A stretch of DNA of 64,000 nt from Marivivens aquimaris (GTDB taxonomy: Bacteria > Pseudomonadota > Alphaproteobacteria > Rhodobacterales > Rhodobacteraceae), in contig NZ_JADBGB010000001.1 in assembly GCF_015220045.1 (NCBI RefSeq), forward strand, positions 1,331,001 through 1,395,000, written 5' to 3'. The notes under the pieces are model-generated. The model had not been told where the DNA came from, ran no database searches, and saw nothing but the letters and a program-made list of their open reading frames with translations. A program made the position numbers and the translations under genes. Below, in pieces: positions 1 to 9,132 of this stretch (its first letter is position 1; each line of letters starts with the position of its first letter).

Positions 1-1
1 C

Positions 2-694
2 CCGCTGACACTCGAACTCGGCGGCAAGTCGGCCAACATCGTATTCGATGACGCCGACCTCGACACCGCCGCGACCGAAGCCGTAAAGGGCTTCACCCTC
101 AATGCCGGTCAGGTCTGCTCTGCCGGTACCCGCGTTCTGGTGCAGCGTGCGGTCTACGATGCGTTTCTTGAAAAGATCGCCGAGGCCGTGACAGCGGTCG
201 TGCCGGGTGAAACCCTCGGCCCGATCATCACCCCCGCCCAGTTCCAACGCGTCCAGAGCTATTTCGAGGTCGCAGAAGACGATGGCGCGCGGCTCCTGTC
301 GGGCGGCGCGGTGGCCGATGTTGAAGGCTGCAAGGACGGCTTCTACATCCAGCCAACCATCTATGCCGACGTCACCAATGACATGCGCATCGCGCAGGAA
401 GAGGTCTTCGGTCCCGTCGGTGTTGTCATTCCCTTCGACACCGAAGAGGAAGCGATCCGCATCGCCAACGACTGCGATTACGGCCTGATCGGGACCCTTT
501 GGAGCCGCGACATCAGCCGCGCCCTCCGCGTCGCCGACCGCATCGAAGCTGGCCAGATTTTCGTCAACGTCTGGAACACCATGTCCGTCCAGACGCCTTT
601 CGGCGGCCACAAGAACTCCGGCTATGGCCGCGAGAAAGGCATCGAGGCGATCCACCACTATTCACACACCAAAACGGTGACCGTGAAGATCTGA
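2..694 (+). CDS. aldehyde dehydrogenase family protein, C-terminal part (5' end outside window)
   Basis: Open from the first complete codon, so the start lies upstream of the window; 230 residues are visible of the usual 480 to 500. The NAD(P)-dependent aldehyde dehydrogenase core is clear: LELGGKSAN carries the catalytic glutamate, NAGQVCSAGTR carries the catalytic cysteine, EEVFGPV holds the cofactor-binding glutamate, and PFGGHKNSGYGREKG near the C-terminus is the usual oligomerisation region. Family members oxidise aldehydes to carboxylic acids in the cytoplasm. The substrate cannot be told from this half; betaine-aldehyde-like and general aldehyde dehydrogenases share these motifs. A strong terminator follows the stop codon. 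Sure of family, unsure of substrate. Confidence 0.93.
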   Translation, partial: PLTLELGGKSANIVFDDADLDTAATEAVKGFTLNAGQVCSAGTRVLVQRAVYDAFLEKIAEAVTAVVPGETLGPIITPAQFQRVQSYFEVAEDDGARLLSGGAVADVEGCKDGFYIQPTIYADVTNDMRIAQEEVFGPVGVVIPFDTEEEAIRIANDCDYGLIGTLWSRDISRALRVADRIEAGQIFVNVWNTMSVQTPFGGHKNSGYGREKGIEAIHHYSHTKTVTVKI

Positions 695-726
695 CGCACT
701 GTGCCTGAGACTGCGCCAGAATGACT

Positions 727-756
727 ACCGGCCGGAGCGATCCGGCCGGTTTTTTT
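727..756 (+). terminator. rho-independent terminator after the aldehyde dehydrogenase gene
   Basis: A perfect 10-bp stem (ACCGGCCGGA / TCCGGCCGGT) with a GCGA tetraloop is followed directly by seven T on the plus strand. It lies between the aldehyde dehydrogenase stop codon and the end of the convergent PAN-like gene. Confidence 0.92.
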
Positions 757-757
757 G

Positions 758-1477
758 TTAGTTGCGGCTTGAGTAATCGACGATCTGGCCAGCGGTATAA
801 CCACCGAAGTCGGAACGTTCACCGTCACCGCTTTTCAGCCAGCAGGTCTGCGGGCTCGGTGCGTAAATCCAGCTGTCGCAATCGGAGTTCTGCATACAGG
901 CCAGTTCGCAGTTGTCTGGCGACTGGGCAGGCTTGAAGTAACCGAAACGCGGATCATTGTTCACGGCAGCGAAGGCGTCGCCCATCGGCACGAACGAAGC
1001 GTTGCTCGCATAGGTGACGAGGATTTCGCTGTCTTTCATCTGATAGTTTGCAACGCCAGCGCCGGAAATATTGCTGTTTGCAAGGTGTTCTTTCTTCACG
1101 CAGACCGCGTCGGTGAGTGTACGGTCATCGTTCGGGAAGTGAGAGCATTTGTAGCCTGGGCCGCCGACCGAACCGGGATAGAATTCATCCGAACCGTTCG
1201 AGTTGGTCATGGTGTTGGTGCCTGCCAGACGAATGATCTCCCAGCTGCCCAGAGCACTGCAAGCCACATCACCGACAGCAGTCAGGTCATCACGGGTTCA
1301 GCTCGGCTCGGTGCCGATAGCAAGTTCGCGGAAAGTCATCTGGCGATAGCCGTCAGGGCATTCAGCCTCTACGCCGGTGCCACGTTGAATAATAATCTCG
1401 GCATCCTGAGCGATGGAAGACGTCGCAAAAGAGACCAGAGCGCACGCGGCAGCGAGCGCCATTTTTAGCTTAACCAT
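758..1477 (-). pseudogene. secreted PAN/Apple-like cysteine-rich protein, interrupted by an in-frame TGA
   Basis: Reading from the ATG at 1477 gives a clear signal peptide (MVKLKMALAAACALVSFATS...IAQ) and then CPDGYRQMTFRELAIGTEPS, where a TGA (1298 to 1300) stops the frame. Without any frameshift the same frame continues TRDDLTAVGDVACSALGSW to a stop at 758, giving a protein of about 239 residues if the TGA is read through. The distal part contains NCELACMQNSDCDSWIY and TCWLK, a cysteine pattern like PAN_4 domains. No convincing start with a ribosome binding site exists downstream of the TGA. One base change (TGC or TGT to TGA) would explain it: nonsense mutation or sequencing error. Function unknown; probably a periplasmic binding or adhesion module. 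Confidence 0.7.
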
Positions 1478-1675
1478 AATATTCCTCGTAAATTCACACA
1501 CTGCGGTTTTCACCTCGAAACCAATGCAACCAGAGGCTTTGATTCTTGCAATTAGGTTCTCACTAAGGTGAGGCTTTCCAGTAATTGGAGTCCGCCGCAC
1601 GAATTTAGAAGCGCCGTCAAAACGCACATCTTCGCCTGCCGAGAGGCAGTACAAGATACTGATCTGTGAGGGTAA

Positions 1676-1765
1676 TGGCGGACAGTGAGGGATTCGAACC
1701 CTCGAGACGGTTCCCCGCCTACACACTTTCCAGGCGTGCGCCTTCGACCACTCGGCCAACTGTCC
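1676..1765 (-). tRNA. tRNA-Ser(GGA)
   Basis: On the minus strand the acceptor arms GGACAGT and ACTGTCC pair perfectly, followed by discriminator G and an encoded CCA. The anticodon loop reads CTGGAAA (anticodon GGA). The long variable arm expected of class II tRNAs is present, and the T arm has GGTTCGAATCC. Length 90 nt. Confidence 0.96.
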
Positions 1766-1846
1766 GTGCAGCGGGGTTTACCCGCAAGCGGCGCCCATAT
1801 GCAAGGGGGGCACCGCTGATTTTTCGTATGGTTTTGAGCGGTTAAT

Positions 1847-2566
1847 TCACTCGGTCAGATGGATGGATACGCGGCGGTTGCGGGCGCCTTTTTTCTCGAC
1901 CTTACCGAAACGCATTTTGCCGATCTCGGCGGTGGTTTTGACGTGGGTACCGCCGCAGGGCTGAAGGTCGATCTGGCTGTCACCGTCGGAGATGCGCACA
2001 AGGCGGATTTTGCCCGAACCGCGCGGCGGTTGGACGGACATCGTCTTGACCAGTCCGGGGTTCGCGTCGAGGTCGGCGTCGGTGATCCACTCCTCGGTGA
2101 TCGTCAGATCGCGGGAGATGAGGTCGTTCAGGCGCTCTTCGAGCAGCTCCTTGTCCTCGGGAGCCTCCGGCATGTCGAAGTCAAGACGCCCCTTCTCTGC
2201 CCCGATCTGACCGCCGGTGACGGGCAGCGGGATCACGACCGACAGAAGGTGCAGCGCGGTGTGGACGCGCATGTGACGGTGACGGCGATCCCAGTCCAGC
2301 GTCTGGGTGACCTCGGTGCCGACCTCGGGGAGCGTTTCGCCCTCCGCAGGGACCAGCACGACCGTTTCGCCCTCGGCCTTCACAGCGGTCGCGATCTTGC
2401 ACGAACCGCCGTCCCACGTCAGCTCTCCGCTATCGCCAGGCTGGCCGCCCGACGTGGGGTAATAGAGCGCACGATCCAGCACCACGCCGCCTTGATCGGT
2501 CAGTTCAAGCACCGTGCCAGTGGCTTCCCGCATGTAGGCATCTTCGCGGAAAAGGAGTTCGGTCAT
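1847..2566 (-). CDS. alanyl-tRNA editing protein, AlaX family
   Basis: 239 residues matching stand-alone AlaX proteins, which hydrolyse Ser- or Gly-mischarged tRNA-Ala in trans. Visible are the N-terminal RALYYPTSGGQPGDSGEL segment, the zinc motif HTALHLL (HxxxH type) and the second metal site CGGTHVKTTAEIG, all characteristic of the AlaRS editing domain. The ATG overlaps the stop codon of the upstream channel gene by four bases (ATGA), which implies translational coupling. It is the last gene of the long minus-strand run beginning with the photolyase gene, so an editing factor may be co-expressed with oxidative-stress functions; that link is inferred from order only. Confidence 0.92.
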   Translation of the reverse strand: MTELLFREDAYMREATGTVLELTDQGGVVLDRALYYPTSGGQPGDSGELTWDGGSCKIATAVKAEGETVVLVPAEGETLPEVGTEVTQTLDWDRRHRHMRVHTALHLLSVVIPLPVTGGQIGAEKGRLDFDMPEAPEDKELLEERLNDLISRDLTITEEWITDADLDANPGLVKTMSVQPPRGSGKIRLVRISDGDSQIDLQPCGGTHVKTTAEIGKMRFGKVEKKGARNRRVSIHLTE

Positions 2567-5211
2567 GAAATTTCATCCCCATCGTTATCGTTATTGTCGT
2601 CTTTTTTATCGGGTACATCAGGCGCAATCGGCTCTTGCGGCGGCTCGGATGTAACCGCCTGCTGCTCTGCCGCTTTGGACTTGATCTCTGCCTGTTCGGC
2701 CTCGCTAGGTTGCGAGCGCGCCATTTCGCGAAGCGCCTCGGGATTGCGGAGCCACAGATCGCGCTGCGCAAACGGGATCTCGATGCCCTCTTCCGAGAAG
2801 CGACGGTTGATCTCGTGGTTCATCTCGGACTGCACTTGGAAAATGAAGTGGATGTCGCGGATGATCGCGCGGATATCAAAATCGAGGCTGTCCGCGCCGA
2901 AGCCGCGGAAATAGACGTTCGGCGGCGGGTTCAGCAGCACCATCGGGTGCGCCTCGGCCACTTCGCGCAGGATCTCCTCGACGCGGTGACTATCGGTGCC
3001 GTAGGCCACGCCCACAGGCACGATCACACGGCCGACGGAGTTGCCACGCGTCCAGTTGGTCACCTGCCCCGATACGAGATCGGCGTTGGGGATGATGACA
3101 TCTTTACGGTCGAAGGTTTCGATGCGGGTCGAGCGGACTGAGATGCTGCGCACGTGGCCCATCTGGTCGCCCACCTGAATCCAGTCGCCTTCGGAAATTG
3201 GCCGCTCGATCAGCAGGATGATGCCCGACACGAAGTTCGACACGATGGTCTGAAGGCCAAAACCGACACCGACCGACAGCGCACCGGCCACGATGGCAAG
3301 GCTGGAGAGGTCGATGCCCGCCGTGGTGATCGCGATGACCGCAGCAAGGAAAATCCCGAGGTAGCCGATGCCCGAAACAGCCGCGTTCTGCCCGCCGATA
3401 TCGAGGCGGGTTTTCGGCAGGACGGTGGACCGCAGCGTGCTCTGGATAAAGCGCGTGATGCTGTAGCCAATGGCGAACACAGCGGCGAAGGTCACGAAAT
3501 CTCCGGGAGAGATGCGCGTTTCCCCGATGATAAAACCTTCGCGGAAACGGCTCCACAGCTCCAGCAGATCGGCTTCGCGCACGCCCCACATCAAGGCAAG
3601 GATCGGCAGCGAAATCACGATCAGCAGGAAGGCCGAGATCACCGGCATCAGCGCATCGGCGGCGCTATCGGGCGAGCCGGTCCAGACGATGTAAAGGTCG
3701 ATAATCAGGCGCTGGATCAGCATGATAACGGCCAGCACCGACAGCGTACGTACCGCAGGGTAAAGCAACGCGCGCGCACCGACGTCGTAACCCGCAAGCG
3801 CCAGCAGTGCGCCGACAACGGCGATCACCATAGCGATGCGACCCGCAACGGCGAAGAAGCGGTAGCGGTAGACCTCTTTGTTTTCTTCCTTCTTCGAGGT
3901 GCGGAACAGGAGGCGTCCGAACTGATAGAGGAAGAACGCCAGAAGCAATTCGATCGGCAGCAGCACGACGCCCGCGATGGTATCGGGCTCGTCCGTGACG
4001 GTCACAAGACGTGTCAGCAGGTAGCCGATGGTCAGCAGCCAACCGAGGCTCCAGACGATGCGACGGGCGCGTTTGTGCTCGTCTCCGGGTGTGCCAAGAA
4101 GCGAGTCCTTTTCGGGATCTTCGGGGAAGAACTGGAACGAAATCCACTTGGCTATGATGACGTGGAGCGAGGCATAGGGCAGCGCCTCGACCAGCAATTG
4201 CCCCCTGAACCCGAGTAGCCCAGACACATTCGCAGCGATCGTGATGATCCAGACGCCCAAGAGCGGCAGCAGGATTTGTCCAAGTGAGATGATGAACTGC
4301 AGCGCGTCGGCCCATGTGCCCGCGCCTTGGATCACCCTGTCCTGCATACTGATAATCCAGCTCCGTCCTCGCGCGATCAGCACGGTGCCGACTACGAACA
4401 TCAGGGCGGCCTGAATGAAGCTTTCCCAGATGCGGCCAGAGCTGAAACGGCTCACAATACGGGCGTTGGTCTCGTTCGCGATGCTAGTGACGGCGTTCCA
4501 CATCGCGGTCGCGCCATCGACCCAGTGCACAGGATTGAGCGGCAGCGGGCCGCGTTCGATCAAGTGCTGGGTCTGGCGTTCGCGGATGACGGCGTCGATC
4601 TCGGCCACGAGGCCATTGGCGCGCACATAGGCTTCCTGCGCCAGAACGGCGGGCGCCATCAGCGTTTCAAGCTGCGTGTTCAGCGTCTCGCGGCGGTCGG
4701 CAATGGCCTGCGGCTCGCTCTCGCCGTCGGCGGGCTTTTCACCCAATGCGGCGATCTGGGCCGTGACGGTATCGGTGCGGGTCGAATTGATCGACTCCGC
4801 CGCCAGCAATTCATCGCGCCAGTTGACGATTTCCGACCGCAGGCGGTCGAGCGCGAAGCTGGAAACGGTCTCGTTCGCCAGCCCCTGTTCTGCCCTGACG
4901 GCGACACGCTCCCATGCCTCGTAATCGGGTCCGGTCTCGGCAGAGAGTTGTTCGATCGCGGGCTGGGCGGAGGTGTCGACAGGCGCGGGTTCATCCTCGG
5001 CTGCGGCCTCTTCGCCGCCGTCCGAAGCGCTGTCCGAACTTTCGGCGCTGCTGTCACCTTCAGTGCTCTGCGTGTCGGTGGTTGTCAGTCCATCCAGCGC
5101 GGACGTGGCAATATCGGCCAGCGAATTGGTTTCGTCCTGCGCATACGAAAAGGCTGGCAGCAGGGTAAATACCACTGCCACCAGCCAGAAAAACTTGCGA
5201 ATGGAGGTCAT
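2563..5211 (-). CDS. large mechanosensitive channel, DUF3772 plus MscS domains
   Basis: 882 residues. A signal peptide (ending about FSYAQ) is followed by an acidic low-complexity stretch and a periplasmic helical region (about 80 to 220; DUF3772 type), then about ten hydrophobic segments (250 to 640). The C-terminal third is a canonical MscS pore and beta domain: VGVGFGLQTIVSNFVSG, then ERPISEGDWIQVGDQMG and IIPNADLVSGQVTNWT. Such MscK/YbdG-like proteins gate in the inner membrane under hypo-osmotic stress. The ATG overlaps the cysK stop by one base (TAATG) and the 3' end overlaps alaX. The acidic C-terminal tail (KKDDNNDNDGDE) is unconserved-looking. Confidence 0.93.
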   Translation of the reverse strand: MTSIRKFFWLVAVVFTLLPAFSYAQDETNSLADIATSALDGLTTTDTQSTEGDSSAESSDSASDGGEEAAAEDEPAPVDTSAQPAIEQLSAETGPDYEAWERVAVRAEQGLANETVSSFALDRLRSEIVNWRDELLAAESINSTRTDTVTAQIAALGEKPADGESEPQAIADRRETLNTQLETLMAPAVLAQEAYVRANGLVAEIDAVIRERQTQHLIERGPLPLNPVHWVDGATAMWNAVTSIANETNARIVSRFSSGRIWESFIQAALMFVVGTVLIARGRSWIISMQDRVIQGAGTWADALQFIISLGQILLPLLGVWIITIAANVSGLLGFRGQLLVEALPYASLHVIIAKWISFQFFPEDPEKDSLLGTPGDEHKRARRIVWSLGWLLTIGYLLTRLVTVTDEPDTIAGVVLLPIELLLAFFLYQFGRLLFRTSKKEENKEVYRYRFFAVAGRIAMVIAVVGALLALAGYDVGARALLYPAVRTLSVLAVIMLIQRLIIDLYIVWTGSPDSAADALMPVISAFLLIVISLPILALMWGVREADLLELWSRFREGFIIGETRISPGDFVTFAAVFAIGYSITRFIQSTLRSTVLPKTRLDIGGQNAAVSGIGYLGIFLAAVIAITTAGIDLSSLAIVAGALSVGVGFGLQTIVSNFVSGIILLIERPISEGDWIQVGDQMGHVRSISVRSTRIETFDRKDVIIPNADLVSGQVTNWTRGNSVGRVIVPVGVAYGTDSHRVEEILREVAEAHPMVLLNPPPNVYFRGFGADSLDFDIRAIIRDIHFIFQVQSEMNHEINRRFSEEGIEIPFAQRDLWLRNPEALREMARSQPSEAEQAEIKSKAAEQQAVTSEPPQEPIAPDVPDKKDDNNDNDGDEIS

Positions 5212-6242
5212 TAGTCCTCGAACACTCCAGGGATCGACGACGGGCCCTGCTCGATCCAGCCCGGAACCGGAAGGCCCTTGGCCTTGAGGAATTCGGGGTT
5301 GAACAGCTTGGACTGGTAGCGGGTGCCATAGTCACACAGGATGGTGACGATGGTGTGGCCCGGACCCATCTCCTTGGCCATGCGGATCGCACCGGCGACG
5401 TTGACGCCCGACGAACCGCCAAGGCAGATGCCTTCGTTTTCAAGCAGATCGAACACGACCGGAAGCGCTTCGCTATCCGAGATGTTGTAGCTGTAATCGG
5501 GGGTGAAGCCTTCGAGGTTGGCGGTGATACGCCCCTGCCCGATGCCTTCGGTGATCGAGTCGCCCGACGATTTCAGCTCGCCCGTGGTGTAGTAAGAATG
5601 GAGCGCAGCGCCGTCCGGATCGGCCAGACCGATCTTCACGCCCTTGGGCTGGAGCGCCATGCCGACACCCGCGAGCGTACCGCCCGAGCCGACCGCACAG
5701 ATGAAGCCGTCAACCTTGCCGCCGGTCTGTTCCCAGATTTCGGGACCGGTGGTTTCGATGTGGGCTTGGCGATTAGCGACGTTGTCGAACTGGTTTGCCC
5801 AGATGACGCCGTTCGGATCGGTCTTCGCCAGTTCTTCAGCCAAGCGACCAGAGTAACGGACGTAGTTGTTCGGGTTGCGATACGGCGCCGCCGGAACCTG
5901 TACCAGTTCGGCGCCCGCCAGACGGATCATGTCCTTCTTTTCCTGAGACTGCGTCTCGGGAATGACGATCACGGTCTTGAAGCCCATCGACGCACCAACC
6001 AGCGCGAGGCCGATACCGGTGTTACCGGCGGTGCCTTCGACGATCGTGCCGCCGGGCTTGAGTTCGCCGCGGGCGATGGCGTCTTTGATAATATAGAGAG
6101 CAGCGCGGTCCTTGACCGACTGGCCGGGGTTCATGAACTCGGCCTTGCCCAGAATGGTACAGCCCGTCGCCTCGGACGCGGCACGAAGCTTGATGAGCGG
6201 CGTGTTACCGATAGCTGCGGCGAGGTCTGGTTTGATCTGCAT
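5211..6242 (-). CDS. cysK: cysteine synthase A (O-acetylserine sulfhydrylase)
   Basis: 343 residues, normal length for CysK. PLP-dependent enzyme making cysteine from O-acetylserine and sulfide. NPGQSVKDRAA contains the PLP lysine, EGTAGNTGIG the substrate loop, and AVGSGGTLAGVG the phosphate-binding glycine loop. The ATG at 6242 was chosen rather than upstream codons because it begins MQIKPDLAAAIGNTPL, the family N-terminus, and leaves a 50-bp gap to trgB. Placement downstream of trgA-trgB matches the Rhodobacter tellurite-resistance locus, where cysK contributes to high-level tellurite resistance (known for that genus; inferred here). Confidence 0.95.
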   Translation of the reverse strand: MQIKPDLAAAIGNTPLIKLRAASEATGCTILGKAEFMNPGQSVKDRAALYIIKDAIARGELKPGGTIVEGTAGNTGIGLALVGASMGFKTVIVIPETQSQEKKDMIRLAGAELVQVPAAPYRNPNNYVRYSGRLAEELAKTDPNGVIWANQFDNVANRQAHIETTGPEIWEQTGGKVDGFICAVGSGGTLAGVGMALQPKGVKIGLADPDGAALHSYYTTGELKSSGDSITEGIGQGRITANLEGFTPDYSYNISDSEALPVVFDLLENEGICLGGSSGVNVAGAIRMAKEMGPGHTIVTILCDYGTRYQSKLFNPEFLKAKGLPVPGWIEQGPSSIPGVFED

Positions 6243-6292
6243 TCGAGGGCCTTTCTTGCTTTCCTCTTGTGTAGGTCTGCTGACGTGGGAAC

Positions 6293-7393
6293 TCAAGCCG
6301 ATGTCCGCAAGCTCTCGCGCTTTCTTGCGACCCAATTGAGCATCGCGATGAAGGGCAGCACGGTAATCTCGCCGCTGTCGACGAGGTCCAGCGCATCGTC
6401 CAGTTGTATGGTGTGCACGCGGATGTCCTCCTGCTCTTCCTCGAGACCGCCGGTGTAGCTGTCACGTTCTGGAAGATCAGTTAGGGCAACAAAACAATAA
6501 TGGTACTCCGAAGCGTTACCAGGGCTCGGATATCCGCCGAAAAGCTCGATGACCTTGTCCAGATTCAGTCCCGCTTCTTCCTCGGCCTCGCGCACGGCGG
6601 CCTCCAGCGGGGTTTCGCCCGCGTCGACCATGCCTGCAATCGGCTCCAGCATCCACGGGTTACGATCCCCGCGCAGCAGCGGTCCGACCCGCATTTGCTC
6701 GACCATCATCACGCGGTCGGTCTTGGGGTCATATGGCAGAATGAGCGAAGCATCGGCACCGTAGAAGCCTTCGCGCGGCATCTTCGGAGACATGCCGCCG
6801 GTGAAGGTATCGTGCTGGATCTGCATCTCGCGATACTTGAAGAAATTCCCGTAGAAGCCTGACGTGCCTACGATTTCCGCATGACCAGCCTCGCGGCGAA
6901 CCTTGGCCGTGCCGTCATTGTGGGCTGCGCGGTAACGGCAGAACGCGCGGTGACGAATGCGGTCCCACCAGCGCTTCAACTCATCCGGCGTAAGCGGCGG
7001 ATTGTTGGCGGCGATCTCTTCGGCGGCGTAGCGGCTGACTTCACCATGCTCGCGCTGCCAGACCGCCAGATCCCACGCGCCGCCCGTTTCCTGACCAGCC
7101 GGCGGCATGTAGACCGTCGCCTGATGGCCGTTCACCTCGCGGGTCACTTTGTCATAGCCGAATGGCACTTCGTAGGCGTCGAGCGCGTCCGATTGCATGT
7201 CGGTCAGATCGGTCAGCAGCAGCCCTTCGGCCTCCGCTCCTGCGCGCTCCACAAGAACTGGAAGGCCTGTGGCATTTTCAACCAGAACGGTGTGACCCGG
7301 CAAAACCGCAGGCTCGAATTTGATCGACCCACGGCACAGGGTTTCGCGAAGCGCCTGATCGCGCAGCGTTCCATAAACAAAAATAGCGGTCAT
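6293..7393 (-). CDS. trgB: TrgB-like fusion: gamma-glutamylcyclotransferase-like domain plus Nudix hydrolase
   Basis: 366 residues in two parts. Residues 1 to about 150 form an AIG2/GGCT-like domain (FVYGTLRDQALRETL is the typical YGTL start). The second half is an ADP-ribose-pyrophosphatase-like Nudix domain with a complete Nudix box (GMVDAGETPLEAAVREAEEE, then AGL) and the NudF-type segment GGYPSPGNASEYHYCFVAL. The ATG overlaps the trgA stop by one base (TGATG), so the two are coupled. The gene name follows synteny with trgA and cysK and the tellurite-resistance locus of Rhodobacter. The actual substrates of both domains are unknown; ADP-ribose or a related nucleotide sugar is likely for the Nudix part. 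Confidence 0.88.
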   Translation of the reverse strand: MTAIFVYGTLRDQALRETLCRGSIKFEPAVLPGHTVLVENATGLPVLVERAGAEAEGLLLTDLTDMQSDALDAYEVPFGYDKVTREVNGHQATVYMPPAGQETGGAWDLAVWQREHGEVSRYAAEEIAANNPPLTPDELKRWWDRIRHRAFCRYRAAHNDGTAKVRREAGHAEIVGTSGFYGNFFKYREMQIQHDTFTGGMSPKMPREGFYGADASLILPYDPKTDRVMMVEQMRVGPLLRGDRNPWMLEPIAGMVDAGETPLEAAVREAEEEAGLNLDKVIELFGGYPSPGNASEYHYCFVALTDLPERDSYTGGLEEEQEDIRVHTIQLDDALDLVDSGEITVLPFIAMLNWVARKRESLRTSA

Positions 7394-7836
7394 CAATCGA
7401 CGTATCTGGCCACGAATTGGGAAAGAAGTCCTGCGGCCAATGCTCCTGCCGCGAACATACCCAGCGTGCTCGGTTGCGCAATGACAACCAGCACATCGAG
7501 GCCGAGGTCGACAATACTGACCACCGCCTCAAGCACATTGTCGTAGCGCATTTTCAGCGCCAGATCGATCATGCGGATAAAGCCGTTAGCCAAGAGCGCG
7601 AGAACAAGGCAGAGAATGCCGCCCGAAATCCCGTTACTCAGGCCGCCCGTCAAAAAAGTCGGCATCCGGCGACCAAGCACCGTCCAGCCGATAATCACAC
7701 CACAGAGCACGTTGACTTCGAAATAATAGGGAAGCCGCATATACCCTTGCAGCAGCGGCGCAGTCGGGACCGAAATGGCTCCCATGACTGCGCCGAGGCA
7801 CAAAGCTCCCGCTAAGCGGGATAAAGTCAAATACAT
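7393..7836 (-). CDS. trgA: TrgA family membrane protein (tellurite resistance)
   Basis: 147 residues with about four hydrophobic helices: LAGALCLGAVMGAISV, VNVLCGVIIGWTVLG, GILCLVLALLANGF and STLGMFAAGALAAGLL. It matches the small inner-membrane TrgA family found almost only in Rhodobacteraceae and known from tellurite resistance in Rhodobacter sphaeroides. The biochemical role is not established. The ATG lies four bases after the cfa stop codon and the stop overlaps the trgB start, so it must be read from the same message as its neighbours. Confidence 0.88.
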   Translation of the reverse strand: MYLTLSRLAGALCLGAVMGAISVPTAPLLQGYMRLPYYFEVNVLCGVIIGWTVLGRRMPTFLTGGLSNGISGGILCLVLALLANGFIRMIDLALKMRYDNVLEAVVSIVDLGLDVLVVIAQPSTLGMFAAGALAAGLLSQFVARYVD

Positions 7837-7840
7837 TCAC

Positions 7841-9049
7841 TCAAGCCGGTTTTGAAACCGTGATCTGCGTCACGTCGCAGTTCCCACCGTGGAACGTTCC
7901 GGCGCACGAGGCAAGATAAAGGTTCCACATACGCTTAAAACGTTCATCAAAACCGAGTGCCGCGATGTCGTCCCACTTGGCGTTGAAGGTGTCATACCAG
8001 CGGCGCAGAGTGACCGAGTAGCTCTCGCCAAACTCGATAGATTTGTCGACTTTGAGACCGGATTTTTCAACCTCTTGGCGAAGTACAGTCGGTCCCGGAA
8101 GCATACCGCCGGGGAAGATGTATTTCTGGATGAAGTCGACGCTCTTGCGGTAAATTTCGAACCGGCGGTCCTGCACGGTGATGATCTGGAGGGTCGCCTT
8201 ACCGCCGGGACGGAGGCACTCGCGGACTTTACCGAAATAGACGGGCCAGTATTTCTCGCCTACGGCTTCGAACATCTCGATCGAGGCGATGCCGTCGTAC
8301 TTTCCGGTCTCATCACGGTAGTCCTGAAGACGTAGCTCCACCTGATCGGAAAGCCCAGCCTTTTCAATACGTTCCCGCGCGTACTTCAGCTGCTCCTGAC
8401 TGATGGTCAGGCCGGTGACCTTCAGTCCGCGTTCCTTCGCGGCGTATTCGGCAAAGCCGCCCCAGCCGCAGCCGATTTCCAGCACGTGATCGCCGGGTTT
8501 GACGCCCATCTGGTCGATCATCGAGGCGTATTTCTGCTCCTGCGCCTTCTCCAGATCCTCTTGCCCGGTAAGGTACAGCGCCGACGAATAGGTCATGCTG
8601 TCGTCCAGCCAGATCGAATAGAAATCGTTGCCCAGATCGTAGTGATAGCTGATGTTCTTGCGTGCTTGGGTTTTCGTGTTGGACTGGAGCCAGAAGCGCA
8701 TCCGCTCGTACATCCGCACCAGCGCCTGCCCCGGAAAACCGTCGAAAATCTCGTCGGCTTCGTCCTGGATCAAATCCATGAATGCCATCAGATCAGGCGT
8801 CGACCACCAGCCGTCCATATAGGCTTCGCAGAACCCAAGGTCGCCTTCGCGGATGAGTCGGCTGAACAGATCCTTGTTGTGGATGTTCAGTTCGGCGACA
8901 AATCCGGGCTCTTTTCCTTCGGCGCGAAAGACACGTCCATCGGGCAGAGTGATGTCCACGCGGCCACGCTTCATCGTAGAAACGACGTCGAACACCTGCG
9001 GGAAATAGCGCGGAAGATCCGACTGCCCTTTTGTCGAAGTCAAAATCAT
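7841..9049 (-). CDS. cfa: cyclopropane-fatty-acyl-phospholipid synthase family protein
   Basis: 402 residues. SAM-dependent methyltransferase of the CFA synthase family, which methylates unsaturated acyl chains of membrane phospholipids. Visible: NISYHYDLGNDFYSIWLD, the SAM-binding loop VLEIGCGWGGFAEYAA, and YDGIASIEMFEAVGEKYWP. I chose the ATG at 9049, preceded by GAGGA eight bases upstream, over the in-frame TTG at 9067. It lies 83 bases after phrA and four bases before trgA. In Rhodobacter a phrA-cfa pair belongs to the singlet-oxygen (RpoE/ChrR) response; membrane modification with repair of DNA fits the same stress theme. Confidence 0.94.
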   Translation of the reverse strand: MILTSTKGQSDLPRYFPQVFDVVSTMKRGRVDITLPDGRVFRAEGKEPGFVAELNIHNKDLFSRLIREGDLGFCEAYMDGWWSTPDLMAFMDLIQDEADEIFDGFPGQALVRMYERMRFWLQSNTKTQARKNISYHYDLGNDFYSIWLDDSMTYSSALYLTGQEDLEKAQEQKYASMIDQMGVKPGDHVLEIGCGWGGFAEYAAKERGLKVTGLTISQEQLKYARERIEKAGLSDQVELRLQDYRDETGKYDGIASIEMFEAVGEKYWPVYFGKVRECLRPGGKATLQIITVQDRRFEIYRKSVDFIQKYIFPGGMLPGPTVLRQEVEKSGLKVDKSIEFGESYSVTLRRWYDTFNAKWDDIAALGFDERFKRMWNLYLASCAGTFHGGNCDVTQITVSKPA

Positions 9050-9132
9050 CTCAATTTCCTCGTCCAATCAATTCGAGATTAGCGGTTTGGAGACACTTGT
9101 CACGTAAACCGCATAAAAACCGTTACAAAAAT

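Noticed and set aside
1298..1300. Selenocysteine at the in-frame TGA
   Set aside because: No SECIS-like hairpin was seen after it and PAN-like proteins are not known selenoproteins; a point mutation or read error is simpler.
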